A stretch of 64,000 bases of DNA from positions 6,572,001 through 6,636,000 of the forward strand of contig NZ_CP102770.1 in assembly GCF_038561935.1 (NCBI RefSeq), in the 5' to 3' direction. Below are positions 37,509 through 49,058 of the stretch, in pieces (position 1 is the stretch's first letter; every line of letters begins with the position of its first letter). The notes under the pieces were generated by a model. It saw nothing but the letters and a program-made list of their open reading frames with translations, ran no database searches and was not told where the DNA came from. Source of the stretch: Myxococcus stipitatus. GTDB lineage: Bacteria > Myxococcota > Myxococcia > Myxococcales > Myxococcaceae. The translations under genes were made by a program, and so were the position numbers.

Positions 37509-37848
37509 GTCCGCTGCGCCTCTTATGGGAGGGCTGGCCCTGGGGGCAACTAGTCTTGCCGGGCTCCCGTCGTCCCCGCCGCCCATCGGCCAGGACGTGG
37601 CCCTCCGAAGGGCCGACGGGACCCGATTTCTCGGGCTGACCCGGGAGAACCCACGGCCCGCGCCCTCTGTGCCCCCCCCAAGGGGAGGCCCCGGCCGCCC
37701 CGCCTCCCCCCAGTCGACGCGCCGGCCCCTATCCCACATGGAGCCCCCGAGGTCGCGCCCCCCTGCCTGCACGGGACTGTTTCCGCGCCCGGGCCTCCGC
37801 GCTTAGACAGGGCCGAGCTCGTCCTGGCGGCACACGGGGGCAACACGG
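37509..37848. other. 340-base intergenic region between divergent genes
   Basis: Carries the leader of leuS on the minus strand and the upstream region of the small membrane protein gene on the plus strand. One clear feature is a hairpin, ggccct/agggcc with loop ccga (37599-37614), in the leuS leader. I see no T-box, leader peptide rich in Leu codons, tRNA or convincing promoter. Sequence is G/C-rich with homopolymer C and G runs. Confidence 0.5.
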
Positions 37849-38343
37849 ATGAAGGTCCTGGAGCAGACATCTTCCCGGCTGCGGGTGCGGACGGAGCAGC
37901 CGCCCTGGCTCGTCCTCGCGCTCGCGCTCATCGCCACGCTCTTCGTCGCGGGCGTGTTCCAGGAGGCCTCCCACCCGCTCTCCACGCCGGCGCCCCTCGT
38001 CTTCCTCCTGGTCGCCGCGTTCCTCTGGTTCGTCTTCCTCCACGGCTGCGCCTTCACCGTCTGCACCGTGGACTGCCTCAGCCGACAGGTGACGGTGGAG
38101 CGTCGGTCGCTGCGAGGTCGCTCCGAGCACACGCATGGCACGGAGGACATCGAGGACGTCATCGTCCAGGTGACGCCCGCTCGCGACAAGGGACTCCCCA
38201 TGCACACGCTGGCCCTGCGACTCAAGGGCGAGCAAGTCTTTGCCTTGCGAAGCCGTCCGTCCCTCGCGTCTCGCGCGCTCCACGACGAGATCGCCGCGCT
38301 GCTTCGCGGATATCTCTCGCGCACCCGCATGCTCGCGGACTGA
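37849..38343 (+). CDS. Small membrane protein of unknown function (164 aa)
   Basis: Two hydrophobic helices (about 20-39 and 47-67) near the N-terminus, followed by a soluble domain of about 95 residues in which alternating hydrophobic strands and a C-terminal helix suggest a PH-like or YdbT-like fold. No signature residues. The codon position bias is typical of the surrounding genes, which supports coding. There is no strong ribosome site before ATG 37849. It does not appear linked to the SusC gene, which starts 359 bases downstream. Confidence 0.62.
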   Translation: MKVLEQTSSRLRVRTEQPPWLVLALALIATLFVAGVFQEASHPLSTPAPLVFLLVAAFLWFVFLHGCAFTVCTVDCLSRQVTVERRSLRGRSEHTHGTEDIEDVIVQVTPARDKGLPMHTLALRLKGEQVFALRSRPSLASRALHDEIAALLRGYLSRTRMLAD

Positions 38344-38702
38344 GTCTCCCGCAGATGCCGCGACGCGCCCGCTGAGCCTTTGCACTGACGCGGGCTGGCA
38401 AAGCCTGACATGCGGGCCGTGCCGTGAAACCGGTTGCAACACCCATCCCCATGGGTCGGGCTCGGGGAGATCCACCATGAGCCCGGACAGGGAGGGCCTC
38501 GCGCTCCTCCCGTCCGCTCGTTCATCGCGCTGCGCGTCAGCAGGGCTCGATACGAGATCGGAATATTTCCGTTTGGATGGATTTGGCCAACGTTCTTGAA
38601 ATACTGGGACTGCCATTGACTTGATTCAGTTCAGGCAGTGACGATTCGCGCCCACGGCACCTGCTGGGGGGGCCGTTCCCACCGTTGCGAGGAACTATCC
38701 GA
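38344..38702. other. 359-base upstream region of the SusC-like gene
   Basis: Mostly G/C-rich, with a stretch of higher A/T content at about 38560-38635 (aatatttccgtttgg, ttcttgaaatac, ttgattcagttc) that is the likely promoter region of the SusCD operon. A TTGACT at about 38615-38620 could be a -35 box, but the -10 position is poor. No convincing ORF, inverted repeat or riboswitch seen. Confidence 0.45.
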
Positions 38703-41774
<3,072 letters not shown>

Positions 41775-41778
41775 GGCC

Positions 41779-43164
41779 ATGAACATCTCCCAGACGAAGA
41801 AGGCAATGGTGGCGCTGGTCGCCGCGCTCGGACTGAGCGGCTGCGGCAGCATGGAAATCGGGGACCTGAACAACCCCAGCCTGGATGACTTCAGGAACAA
41901 CCCCACCGAGTCCGGCGTCAACAGCGCCGCCACCGGCCTCATCATCGGCCACCGCGCGAACGTGTCCCCGCCGAACGGCTACGTCGCGCAGCTGGGTGTC
42001 ATCGGGCGCGAGGCCTACGTCTTCGACCCCGCGGACCCCCGCGCCATCGACGAGATGCTCGGCCCTGTCATGGACCCGGGCGGCGCCGCCTACGGCGGCA
42101 ACCACTGGGCGAATCCCTACGCCAACATCCGCAACGCCAACACGCTGCTGGCGGCGCTGGACAAGGTCGGGGCGCGTCCGAGCGACGCGGAGAAGGAAGG
42201 CATCCGGGGCTTCGCGAAGACCATCATGGCGCTGGACTTCCTGGTCATCATCAACACCCGGGATACCAACGGCGCGCCCATCGACGTGGACCGGCCGCTG
42301 GGCCAGCTGGCCCCCATCGAGAACAAGGAGGCGGTGTTCAACCACATCCTCAAGCTGCTGGATGAGGGCCATGGCCACCTGGCCAATGCCGGCGGGGCGT
42401 TCTCCTTCCGCCTGAGCACGGGCTTCCGGGGCTTCGACACGCCCGCGAACTTCCAGAAGTTCAACCGCGCGGTGCGGGCGCGCGCGTCCGTGTACGCGGG
42501 CAAGCACCAGGAGGCCCTGACGGCGCTGTCCGAGTCCTTCATCAGCGCGAACGCTCCGGCCGACGAGGCCTCGAAGGCCGCGGCGCTCGCGTCCCTGAAC
42601 GTCGGCGTGTACCACGTGTTCCGCCCGTCCTCGGGCGACACGGACAACGGCCTCGTCTCCCGGAACGTCTACGCGCACCCCTCGCTCGAGGCCGACGCCG
42701 AGAAGGTCGGCGCGACGACGGAAGTGGCCGATGATCGCTTCAAGCGGAAGGTGACCAAGCTGGCGGCGGCCACCACGGGCGGAGGAGGCCGGCTCACGAC
42801 GGACCTGCGCTTCTCCATCTACCCCACCGCCGACACCTCGATTCCCATCATCCGCAACGAGGAGCTCATCCTCCTGCGGGCCGAGGCCAACATCGGGCTG
42901 CGCAACTTCGGCCCCGCGGCGGAAGACATCAACTACATCCGCACCCGCTCCGGCCGCCTGCCGGAGAAGGCGCTCACCGAGGCGAACATCGTCGACGCGC
43001 TCCTGTACGAGAAGCGCTACTCCCTGCTGTTCGAGGGCGGTCACCGGTGGATCGACATGCGTCGCTTCGGGCGGCTGGACACGCTTCCGCGCAACCTGAG
43101 CCCGGACTTCCCGCCGCACCCGTGGTTCCCGATTCCGGTCGCTGAAATCGACAGCCGGAAGTAG
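41779..43164 (+). CDS. SusD/RagB-family surface lipoprotein (461 aa)
   Basis: Lipobox LGLSGC after a short signal peptide, so the mature protein is a lipoprotein. Helical SusD body with the characteristic C-terminal motif LLYEKRYSLLFEGGHRW followed by DMRRFGRL, and NEELILLRAEANI earlier, both family landmarks. It should cap the SusC barrel as a hinged lid that captures substrate. No glycoside hydrolase, peptidase or sulfatase gene is next to it, so the substrate is open. The SusC stop is 4 bases upstream, showing one transcript. Confidence 0.9.
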   Translation: MNISQTKKAMVALVAALGLSGCGSMEIGDLNNPSLDDFRNNPTESGVNSAATGLIIGHRANVSPPNGYVAQLGVIGREAYVFDPADPRAIDEMLGPVMDPGGAAYGGNHWANPYANIRNANTLLAALDKVGARPSDAEKEGIRGFAKTIMALDFLVIINTRDTNGAPIDVDRPLGQLAPIENKEAVFNHILKLLDEGHGHLANAGGAFSFRLSTGFRGFDTPANFQKFNRAVRARASVYAGKHQEALTALSESFISANAPADEASKAAALASLNVGVYHVFRPSSGDTDNGLVSRNVYAHPSLEADAEKVGATTEVADDRFKRKVTKLAAATTGGGGRLTTDLRFSIYPTADTSIPIIRNEELILLRAEANIGLRNFGPAAEDINYIRTRSGRLPEKALTEANIVDALLYEKRYSLLFEGGHRWIDMRRFGRLDTLPRNLSPDFPPHPWFPIPVAEIDSRK

Positions 43165-43171
43165 CTCACCC

Positions 43172-43205
43172 CGGGGCCTCCAAGGTCGAAATCTTGGAGG
43201 CCCCG
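43172..43205. terminator. Strong bidirectional terminator hairpin
   Basis: Thirteen-base perfect stem (43172-43184 paired with 43193-43205) with an eight-base loop, placed between the SusD stop (43164) and the convergent dehydrogenase stop (43215). There is no T run in either direction, but its stability and position between convergent genes make it the best terminator of the window. Confidence 0.8.
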
Positions 43206-43214
43206 TCGTCTGTC

Positions 43215-44105
43215 TCACCGAGGCCCGGGCAGGCCGGCGCGCTCCGCGACGAGCGCCCCCAAGGCGGACCAGTCCAGGTCCCCGTGCCCTTGAGCCACGC
43301 CCCCCAGGTACTGGTCCCGCACGAGGCTGGCCAGCGGCATGGGCACCTCCGCCGCGCGCGCCGCCTCCAGCACCAGGCCCACGTCCTTGAGCCCCAGCCG
43401 CATGGCGAAGCCCGCGGGCGAGTACTTCTCGTCGGCGATGGCCTGCGCGTAGCGCTCGAAGATGGGCGAGCGCGCGAAGACGTTCTGGAACAGCTCCATG
43501 AACTGCTGGGGCTGGATGCCGGACTTGCGCGTGAAGGCGAACGCCTCCGCGAGCGTCTCCAGCATCGCCGCGATGAGGAAGTTGCCGGACAGCTTCGCCA
43601 CGTTGGCCATCGACGCCTGCTCACCCAGCACCGTCAGCCCGCGCCCCAGGGCCTCCAGCGCGGGCCGGCAGCGCTCCACGTCCGCCTTCGCGCCCGCGGC
43701 CAGCACCCAGAGCTGCCTCGCGTCGGCGGCCTCGGGCCGGCCGAACACGGGCGAGGAGACATAGCCCTGCCCCGCGCTCGCATGTGCATCCATCAGCTTC
43801 TGGGAGAGCGCCACGGAGATGGTGCTCGACGAGACGTGCACGGCGCCCTTCGCCAGCCCCTCGATGATGCCTTGAGGTCCCAGCGCCACCGCCTCCGCCG
43901 CGCGGTCATCCGCGAGCATGCTGAAGACGACCTCCGCGCCCCTCGCCGCGTCAGCCGGTGTCGCGGCCACTCGCGCGCCTTTCTGGACCAGGGGCTCGGC
44001 TCTCGCGGCGGTGCGGTTCCACACCCCCACCTCATGCCCCGCGGCGAGCAAGTTCTTCGCCATGGGCAAGCCCATATTGCCCAGTCCCACGAACCCCAGC
44101 TTCAT
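43215..44105 (-). CDS. 3-hydroxyisobutyrate dehydrogenase / GLYR1-family NAD(P) oxidoreductase (296 aa)
   Basis: Beta-hydroxyacid dehydrogenase family. N-terminal Rossmann fold with GFVGLGNMGLPMAKNL, followed by VWNRT, and the substrate segment SSPVFGRPEAA, a version of the family's DAPVSGG loop. The catalytic Lys lies in NVAKLSGNFL, within the helix that starts the C-terminal domain. The divergent substrate loop (SSPVFGRP) resembles the imine-reductase or glyoxylate/succinic-semialdehyde reductase side of the family rather than true HIBADH. Start ATG 44105 is set by the Rossmann start. No close metabolic neighbours. Confidence 0.87.
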   Translation of the reverse strand: MKLGFVGLGNMGLPMAKNLLAAGHEVGVWNRTAARAEPLVQKGARVAATPADAARGAEVVFSMLADDRAAEAVALGPQGIIEGLAKGAVHVSSSTISVALSQKLMDAHASAGQGYVSSPVFGRPEAADARQLWVLAAGAKADVERCRPALEALGRGLTVLGEQASMANVAKLSGNFLIAAMLETLAEAFAFTRKSGIQPQQFMELFQNVFARSPIFERYAQAIADEKYSPAGFAMRLGLKDVGLVLEAARAAEVPMPLASLVRDQYLGGVAQGHGDLDWSALGALVAERAGLPGPR

Positions 44106-44206
44106 GTCGCGCTCCTGTCCCTTCGGGTCCGCGCCAACGTGCGCGCGCGACCCAGGCGACACAAGCGCTCCGAGCGCACGCGTCCGGCAGCGGACGCTCG
44201 CCGTTA

Positions 44207-45934
44207 CTAAGAACGGTCCTCGGAGAGATCCAGGTGTTCAAAAGCGCGGCCGAGCCAGAACACGCCGACCACCACCTCGCCCAGCAGCACCGCCGACGCC
44301 GCCGCACCCGCGATGGGAGCGGCCCAGACATCCAGTGCGCCAGCGAGGACGAAGCCCACCAGGCTCCCCACCACCATCGCGGGCAACAGTCCCAGCAGCG
44401 ACACCACCAGCGAGCCCATCAGCGTCACCAGGCGCTGCCCCAAGGCCTCGATGCCCCGGGAGCCCCCTGCCCTGTCCGCGGGCACCCACGAGGGGAACAG
44501 GACCACCGCCGCGTTCTGCACGAACAGCCCCGCCAGCGCGACGGAGGGCAGCACCATCACCAGTGCCAGCCCCCCGGGCCACCACCACGCCAGCAGCCAC
44601 GGGTCCTCCGCGCCCGGGCCACTCACCAGTCCCACGGCCAGCAGGCCCAGTTGCAGCGCGCCCAGCACCAGCGCGGAGGCCGCGAGCTCCGCGCCCACCA
44701 CCTGCCAGCCCGCGAGCGGCAACGCGCGCAGCAGGTCCAGCTTGGGCAGGTCCATGCGCAGGTCCATGCGAAAGGCGCTCGGCCCCACCACCGCGAGCAT
44801 CGCCGCCAGCGCCAACGCCATGGGCCCCAGCACGCGCCGCGTGTCCGTGAAGAGGCGGACCTCGCCCATCGTCGCCACCACGAGGGTGCCCACCAGCAGC
44901 GCGGCCAGCACCGACAGCATGCCCCCCGCCATCCGCCTGCGGATGATGAGGTTCTTCCAGACAAGCGCCACCTCGGGACGCCCCCGCGCCGACAACCGGA
45001 AGGGTGTCTTGCGCGAGGCGAGCGACACCCCGCGCGAGGGAGCGCCTTCTCCCCGCTGAGCGCGCTCACGCGTGCGCGTCTCGGCCTGCTCCACCGCGGA
45101 CTCCTCGAAGGGCACCGCCGCCGCGCGCACCCAGGCGTAGTGCGCCACCAGGAGCACCCCCACGGGGAACAGCGCGGAGACGAAGTCCCCGGAGCTCCGC
45201 GCCAGGGCGGGCGCCACCAGCAGGCGCCCAGGCCACAGCACGATGCTCAATTCCGGCGTGGCCAGCAGCGCCTGCATCCAGTTCCGCAGGACCCCCGGCG
45301 TGCCCACCGTCCGGGGGAACGGGTGCGAATCCAGCGCGGAGAAGCCCGCGAGCACCACCGCGCCGAGCACCAGCCCCGCCACACTCCAGCGGAGTACCTG
45401 CCCTCGCGTGCCCCAGGTCGACAGGCGCGTGCGGACGAAGGACGCCGCCGTCGTGTGCAGGTACAGCGTCCCGAGCGAGAGCCACGCGCCCACGAAGAAG
45501 AAGCCCGGCGTCGAGCCCACCAGCCGGCCCACGAACAGGGTGGCGAACAGCGCGCCCACGCCCGCGCCCATCCAGCCGCGCACCAGCTTGTAGTGCAGCA
45601 GCGCGCGCCGCGTGACGGGCGCGGGAAACAGCCGCACCACCTCCGACTCGGAGAAGGTCAGCGACGGGCGGTCCGGCCCCAACGTCCACGAGGAGAACAC
45701 CGTGACGAGCGCGGAGGACACGAGCGACAGCTCCGCGAACAGGCGTACCCCGTCGGGCACCTGTCTCATCCCGGGTGAGAAGTCCAACCGCCGCAGGAAG
45801 AAGAAGTAGATGTAGCCCAGCCCCACCAGCGCGCCCAGGAGGTAGCGCGGCCTGCGCAGCCGCTGGAGCTGGACCCTCAGGCGGTTGCGCGCGGAGGCCA
45901 GCCACAAGAAGACCACCGCGCTCGAGAAGCTCAC
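44207..45934 (-). CDS. ABC exporter permease (575 aa)
   Basis: Multi-helix membrane protein with about 12 hydrophobic segments and a cytoplasmic loop near 290-330. It resembles the putative ABC exporter permease group with a large hydrophobic C-terminal half, but I cannot name a substrate. Start is set at GTG 45934 because it overlaps the ATPase stop by 4 bases (GTGA), giving translational coupling; in-frame sequence further upstream is shadow of the ATPase. Partner of the ATPase encoded next. Confidence 0.8.
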   Translation of the reverse strand: MSFSSAVVFLWLASARNRLRVQLQRLRRPRYLLGALVGLGYIYFFFLRRLDFSPGMRQVPDGVRLFAELSLVSSALVTVFSSWTLGPDRPSLTFSESEVVRLFPAPVTRRALLHYKLVRGWMGAGVGALFATLFVGRLVGSTPGFFFVGAWLSLGTLYLHTTAASFVRTRLSTWGTRGQVLRWSVAGLVLGAVVLAGFSALDSHPFPRTVGTPGVLRNWMQALLATPELSIVLWPGRLLVAPALARSSGDFVSALFPVGVLLVAHYAWVRAAAVPFEESAVEQAETRTRERAQRGEGAPSRGVSLASRKTPFRLSARGRPEVALVWKNLIIRRRMAGGMLSVLAALLVGTLVVATMGEVRLFTDTRRVLGPMALALAAMLAVVGPSAFRMDLRMDLPKLDLLRALPLAGWQVVGAELAASALVLGALQLGLLAVGLVSGPGAEDPWLLAWWWPGGLALVMVLPSVALAGLFVQNAAVVLFPSWVPADRAGGSRGIEALGQRLVTLMGSLVVSLLGLLPAMVVGSLVGFVLAGALDVWAAPIAGAAASAVLLGEVVVGVFWLGRAFEHLDLSEDRS

Positions 45935-46689
45935 GGGGAGGGCGGCTCCGTCCCCGCTCCGCTGGTGATGCGCACGAACAAGTCCTCCAGCGAGGCATTC
46001 GCGGCATCCGGTCCACTCAGCCGAGAGCGAATCGCCTCCAGGCTCCCCAGCGCCATGGCGCGTCCACCGGCAATCACCAGCAGCCGGTGACACAGCTCCT
46101 CCACCAGCGGCAACAGATGTGAGGACAACACCAACGCGGCGCCCTCCTCCGCGCGCCGGCGCAGCGAGTCCTTCATGCGCCGGATGCCGATGGGGTCCAA
46201 CCCCGTGAGCGGCTCATCCAGGAGGATGAGCTTGGGCGAGTGCAGGAAGCCGCAGGCGATGGAGAGCTTCTGCTTCATGCCTCGCGACAGCTCGCTCGGC
46301 AGCGCCTTCTCCTTGCCCGTCAGCTCCATCTCCTCCAGCAACGCGCGGCCTCGCGCCTCCCAGTCCTCCACGTTGTAGAGGCGCGCCGTGAAGTTCAGGT
46401 GCTCCCACACCGTGAGGTAGTCGAAGAAGCGAGGCTCGTCCGGAAGGAAGGCCAGCTCCCGCTTCGCCTCCACCGAGTCCTTCGCCAGGTCATAGCCCGC
46501 CACCACCACCCGCCCCGACGTGGGCGGCAGGATGCCCGCGAGACAGCGCAGCGTGGACGTCTTGCCCGCACCGTTGGGGCCCACGAGCCCCAGCACCTCG
46601 CCCGGCGCCACCGCGAAGCTCAGCCCCTGTACGGCCTTCAGCGCGCCGTAGCGCTTCTCCAGGTTCGCGACTCGAAGGACGAAGTCCAT
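45931..46689 (-). CDS. ABC exporter ATP-binding protein (252 aa)
   Basis: Stand-alone nucleotide-binding subunit: Walker A GPNGAGKTST, Q-loop region LPDEPRFFDYLTVWEHL, signature LSRGMKQKLSIA, Walker B LILLDEPLTGLD and H-loop SSHLL. The LSRGMKQ signature is typical of ABC-2/CcmA-type exporters. It pairs with the permease immediately downstream. The gene begins 13 bases after the cheY-like gene stop, so it may be read through from the che operon. Confidence 0.92.
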   Translation of the reverse strand: MDFVLRVANLEKRYGALKAVQGLSFAVAPGEVLGLVGPNGAGKTSTLRCLAGILPPTSGRVVVAGYDLAKDSVEAKRELAFLPDEPRFFDYLTVWEHLNFTARLYNVEDWEARGRALLEEMELTGKEKALPSELSRGMKQKLSIACGFLHSPKLILLDEPLTGLDPIGIRRMKDSLRRRAEEGAALVLSSHLLPLVEELCHRLLVIAGGRAMALGSLEAIRSRLSGPDAANASLEDLFVRITSGAGTEPPSP

Positions 46690-46702
46690 TCGCGCACGGG
46701 CC

Positions 46703-47083
46703 TCAGTCCAGCTTCAGCAGGTCGCGCACGGTGTCCATCACCACCTTGGCCTGCACGGGCTTCACCAGGTAGGCGCTGGCGCCCAGGTTCATCGCCCGCT
46801 CGCGGTCCGCCGCGGCGCCTTCGGTGGTGATGACGACGATGGGCACGCCCCGATGGTCCGTCGCCTGCCGGATGTGGTGGATGAGCTTCAGCCCATCCAT
46901 CAACGGCATGTTGATGTCGGTGAGCACCAGGTCGAAGCGCCCCTGGGTCAACTTCTTCAGCCCCTCGGCACCGTCTTGGGCCTCCGTGCAGACCATCCCG
47001 CTGATGCGCTGCAGCGCGTACATGATGCTGCGCCGCATGGCCTGCGAGTCGTCCACCACCAGGGCTCGAATCTGCTGCGTCAT
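46703..47083 (-). CDS. CheY-like single-domain response regulator (126 aa)
   Basis: Complete receiver domain with Asp11-Asp12, phospho-acceptor Asp56 (VLTDINMP), Thr86 (VITTEG) and Lys108 (YLVKPV). No output domain. It should be phosphorylated by the CheA of this cluster and act on a partner protein. It lies 46 bases downstream of cheB on the same strand. Confidence 0.92.
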   Translation of the reverse strand: MTQQIRALVVDDSQAMRRSIMYALQRISGMVCTEAQDGAEGLKKLTQGRFDLVLTDINMPLMDGLKLIHHIRQATDHRGVPIVVITTEGAAADRERAMNLGASAYLVKPVQAKVVMDTVRDLLKLD

Positions 47084-47129
47084 GACCCGCGCACACTAAC
47101 ACCCGGGGCTCGGCCGACGCCCGGTGTTC

Positions 47130-48167
47130 TCACCGCCGCTTCCGGGCCCAGGCCGCCAGGGCGGGTCCAATCTCTCCCAGCCGCAGCACCCGCTTCACCG
47201 CCCCCGCTGCGACGGCCTCGCCCGGCATGCCGAAGACCACCGCCGTCTCCTCGGACTCGGCCCAGACCTCGCCGCCCACGCGCTGAATCTCCCGCGCGCC
47301 CTGGGCCCCATCCGCCCCCATCCCCGTCAGCACCACCGCCAAGGCTCGATTGCCCAACACCTGCGCGACGCTGGTGAAGAGCCGGTCCACGCTCGGCGCG
47401 TACTTGTCCAACGGCGTGGGGGGCGGCGTCTGCAGTTCCAGGCGAGTGCCTCGCTCCACCACCACGAGGTGCCGGCCTCCCGGGGCGATGTACACGTGAC
47501 CCGGCTGCACCACGTCTCCCTCGCTCGCCTCCGTCACCGTGAACGGACCGATGCGGTCCAATCGCTCCGCGAAGGCCCGGGTGAACTGCGCGGGCATGTG
47601 CTGACTCACCAGCACACACGGCGTCGGCTCCGAGGCGAGTCCCTCCAGCACCCGCTGCACCGCGGGCGGGCCTCCCGTCGACGAGCCCACCGCCACCACC
47701 AGCGGAAGCTCTCCCGCCACCGCGAGCGCGCGGGCCCCCGGCGACGCGTGACGCTGTCCGGGCCGCACGTGCAGCGCCGCGTGCACCTTCTCGAGCAGCT
47801 CCACGCGCATCTTCTCGAGCTCTTCCTGCGTGCCGCGCGCGGGCTTGGCGATGAAGTCGAAGGCCCCCAGCTCCAGCGCCTTGAAGACGTCCGAGCGGTG
47901 CGCGTAGCTGGAGATGACGATGACGGGCGTGGGCGAGGTGCGCATCAAGAGCCGGAGGAACGTGAAGCCGCCCAGCTTGGGCATCTCCAGGTCCAACGTC
48001 ACCACGTCCGGCTTCAGCTCCAGGACCTTCTTCAGCCCCTCCTCACCATCCGCCGCCCGGTCGAGGACGCGCACGTCCGGCGTGGACTCCAACAGCCGGG
48101 TCAGCGTGTACCGGTTCTGCGCGGAGTCATCGACGACCAGCACCGAGACAGGGGTCCGCTCGCTCAT
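47130..48167 (-). CDS. cheB: Chemotaxis protein-glutamate methylesterase CheB (345 aa)
   Basis: Receiver domain (Asp13-Asp14, Asp59 in TLDLEMP, Lys108 in IAKPA) followed by the methylesterase domain with catalytic Ser163 (GSSTGGP), His190 (SQHMPAQFT) and Asp286 (TGMGADG). It removes methyl groups from receptors and is activated by CheA phosphorylation. The start overlaps the cheR stop by 4 bases (ATGA). No receptor gene is in the window, so its target is encoded elsewhere or is not a classical receptor. Confidence 0.95.
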   Translation of the reverse strand: MSERTPVSVLVVDDSAQNRYTLTRLLESTPDVRVLDRAADGEEGLKKVLELKPDVVTLDLEMPKLGGFTFLRLLMRTSPTPVIVISSYAHRSDVFKALELGAFDFIAKPARGTQEELEKMRVELLEKVHAALHVRPGQRHASPGARALAVAGELPLVVAVGSSTGGPPAVQRVLEGLASEPTPCVLVSQHMPAQFTRAFAERLDRIGPFTVTEASEGDVVQPGHVYIAPGGRHLVVVERGTRLELQTPPPTPLDKYAPSVDRLFTSVAQVLGNRALAVVLTGMGADGAQGAREIQRVGGEVWAESEETAVVFGMPGEAVAAGAVKRVLRLGEIGPALAAWARKRR

Positions 48168-49045
48168 CGCGGCTCGCTCCCCAGCAGCCCCGGCAGCTCG
48201 GGCCGGCGATACACCAGGTCGCCTCGCAGGTGGACCAGCTCGAAGTCCGCGCCCAGGTTCAGCAGGTTCTCCGAGTGCCCCAGCAGCAGGTAGCCCCCCG
48301 GCACCAACCGGTCTCGAAGGATGCGCAGCACCTTCCTGCGCGCGGCCTGGTCGAAGTAGATCATCACGTTGCGGCAGAACACCGCGTCCATCTTCGCCAC
48401 GAGCTGACTGCCCGCCTCGTCCAGGAGGTTGTGGTGGCCGAAGGACACCATCGCGCGGACCTCATCGCGCACCCGCACCTTCGCGTGCCCCGTCGGCAGG
48501 AAGAAGCGCTCCAGCAGGTCCGCCGACGTGGCGCGCAGCGCGGACGGCCCATACTCCGCGCGCCGAGCCATCGCCAGCACGCGCCGGGAGATGTCCGTGC
48601 CGTAGACCTCCACGTCCCAGTCGTCGAAGCGGCGCTCGTCCTTGAGGAGCATCGCCAGCGTGTAGGCCTCCTCTCCGGAGGAGCACCCCGCGGACCACAG
48701 GCGCAGCCGGCGCGTGCGCGCGTTGCGCTTCTCCAGGATGGGGAGCAGCTCCTCGCGGAACGCCTTCAACTGCGAGGGCTCGCGGAAGAAGTACGTCTCG
48801 TGCGTCGTGAGGGATTCGACGGCGGCTTCCAGCTCCACGTGCCGGTTGGCGTCGTAGCGCAGGTAGCGGTGGTACGCGCTGAAGTCCGGAGCGCCCAGCA
48901 CCTCCAGGCGAGGCCACAGGCGCCGCTCCATCACGAACTTCATGTCCTCGTGCACCAGGATGCCGCAGTGCGAGTACACGTGGTCCCGGAGGAGACGGAA
49001 CTCCTCCGCGGACATCTCCGGTCGGCTGTCGTCGAAGCGAGCCAC
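48164..49045 (-). CDS. cheR: Chemotaxis protein methyltransferase CheR (293 aa)
   Basis: SAM-dependent methyltransferase of receptor glutamates. N-terminal helical domain with FRLLRDHVYSHCGILV, then THETYFFREPSQLKAF, SAM-binding SAGCSSGEEAYTLAML and FCRNVMIYFD. No TPR extension. I choose GTG 49045, 13 bases after the HEAT gene stop, with GGGGGA upstream; ATG 49015 is in frame but has GGAG directly touching it. Confidence 0.92.
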   Translation of the reverse strand: MARFDDSRPEMSAEEFRLLRDHVYSHCGILVHEDMKFVMERRLWPRLEVLGAPDFSAYHRYLRYDANRHVELEAAVESLTTHETYFFREPSQLKAFREELLPILEKRNARTRRLRLWSAGCSSGEEAYTLAMLLKDERRFDDWDVEVYGTDISRRVLAMARRAEYGPSALRATSADLLERFFLPTGHAKVRVRDEVRAMVSFGHHNLLDEAGSQLVAKMDAVFCRNVMIYFDQAARRKVLRILRDRLVPGGYLLLGHSENLLNLGADFELVHLRGDLVYRRPELPGLLGSEPR

Positions 49046-49058
49046 CCGAGTCCCCCAC

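Noticed and set aside
34362-37553. 1,063-codon plus-strand frame opposite leuS
   Set aside because: Antisense shadow of LeuRS, rich in His, Arg, Leu with no recognisable domain.
37509-37760. T-box or leader-peptide attenuator upstream of leuS
   Set aside because: No T-box core sequence, and the short frames there lack Leu codon runs. Only a simple hairpin is seen.
38590-38620. Sigma-54-like promoter (TGGCC...TTGA) before the SusC-like gene
   Set aside because: The GG and GC dinucleotides are not at the required spacing of ten bases, and no enhancer-binding protein gene is near.
46703-47083. Treating the CheY-like protein as a degenerate receiver like the one at 2992-4875
   Set aside because: All phosphorylation residues (Asp11, Asp12, Asp56, Lys108) are present.
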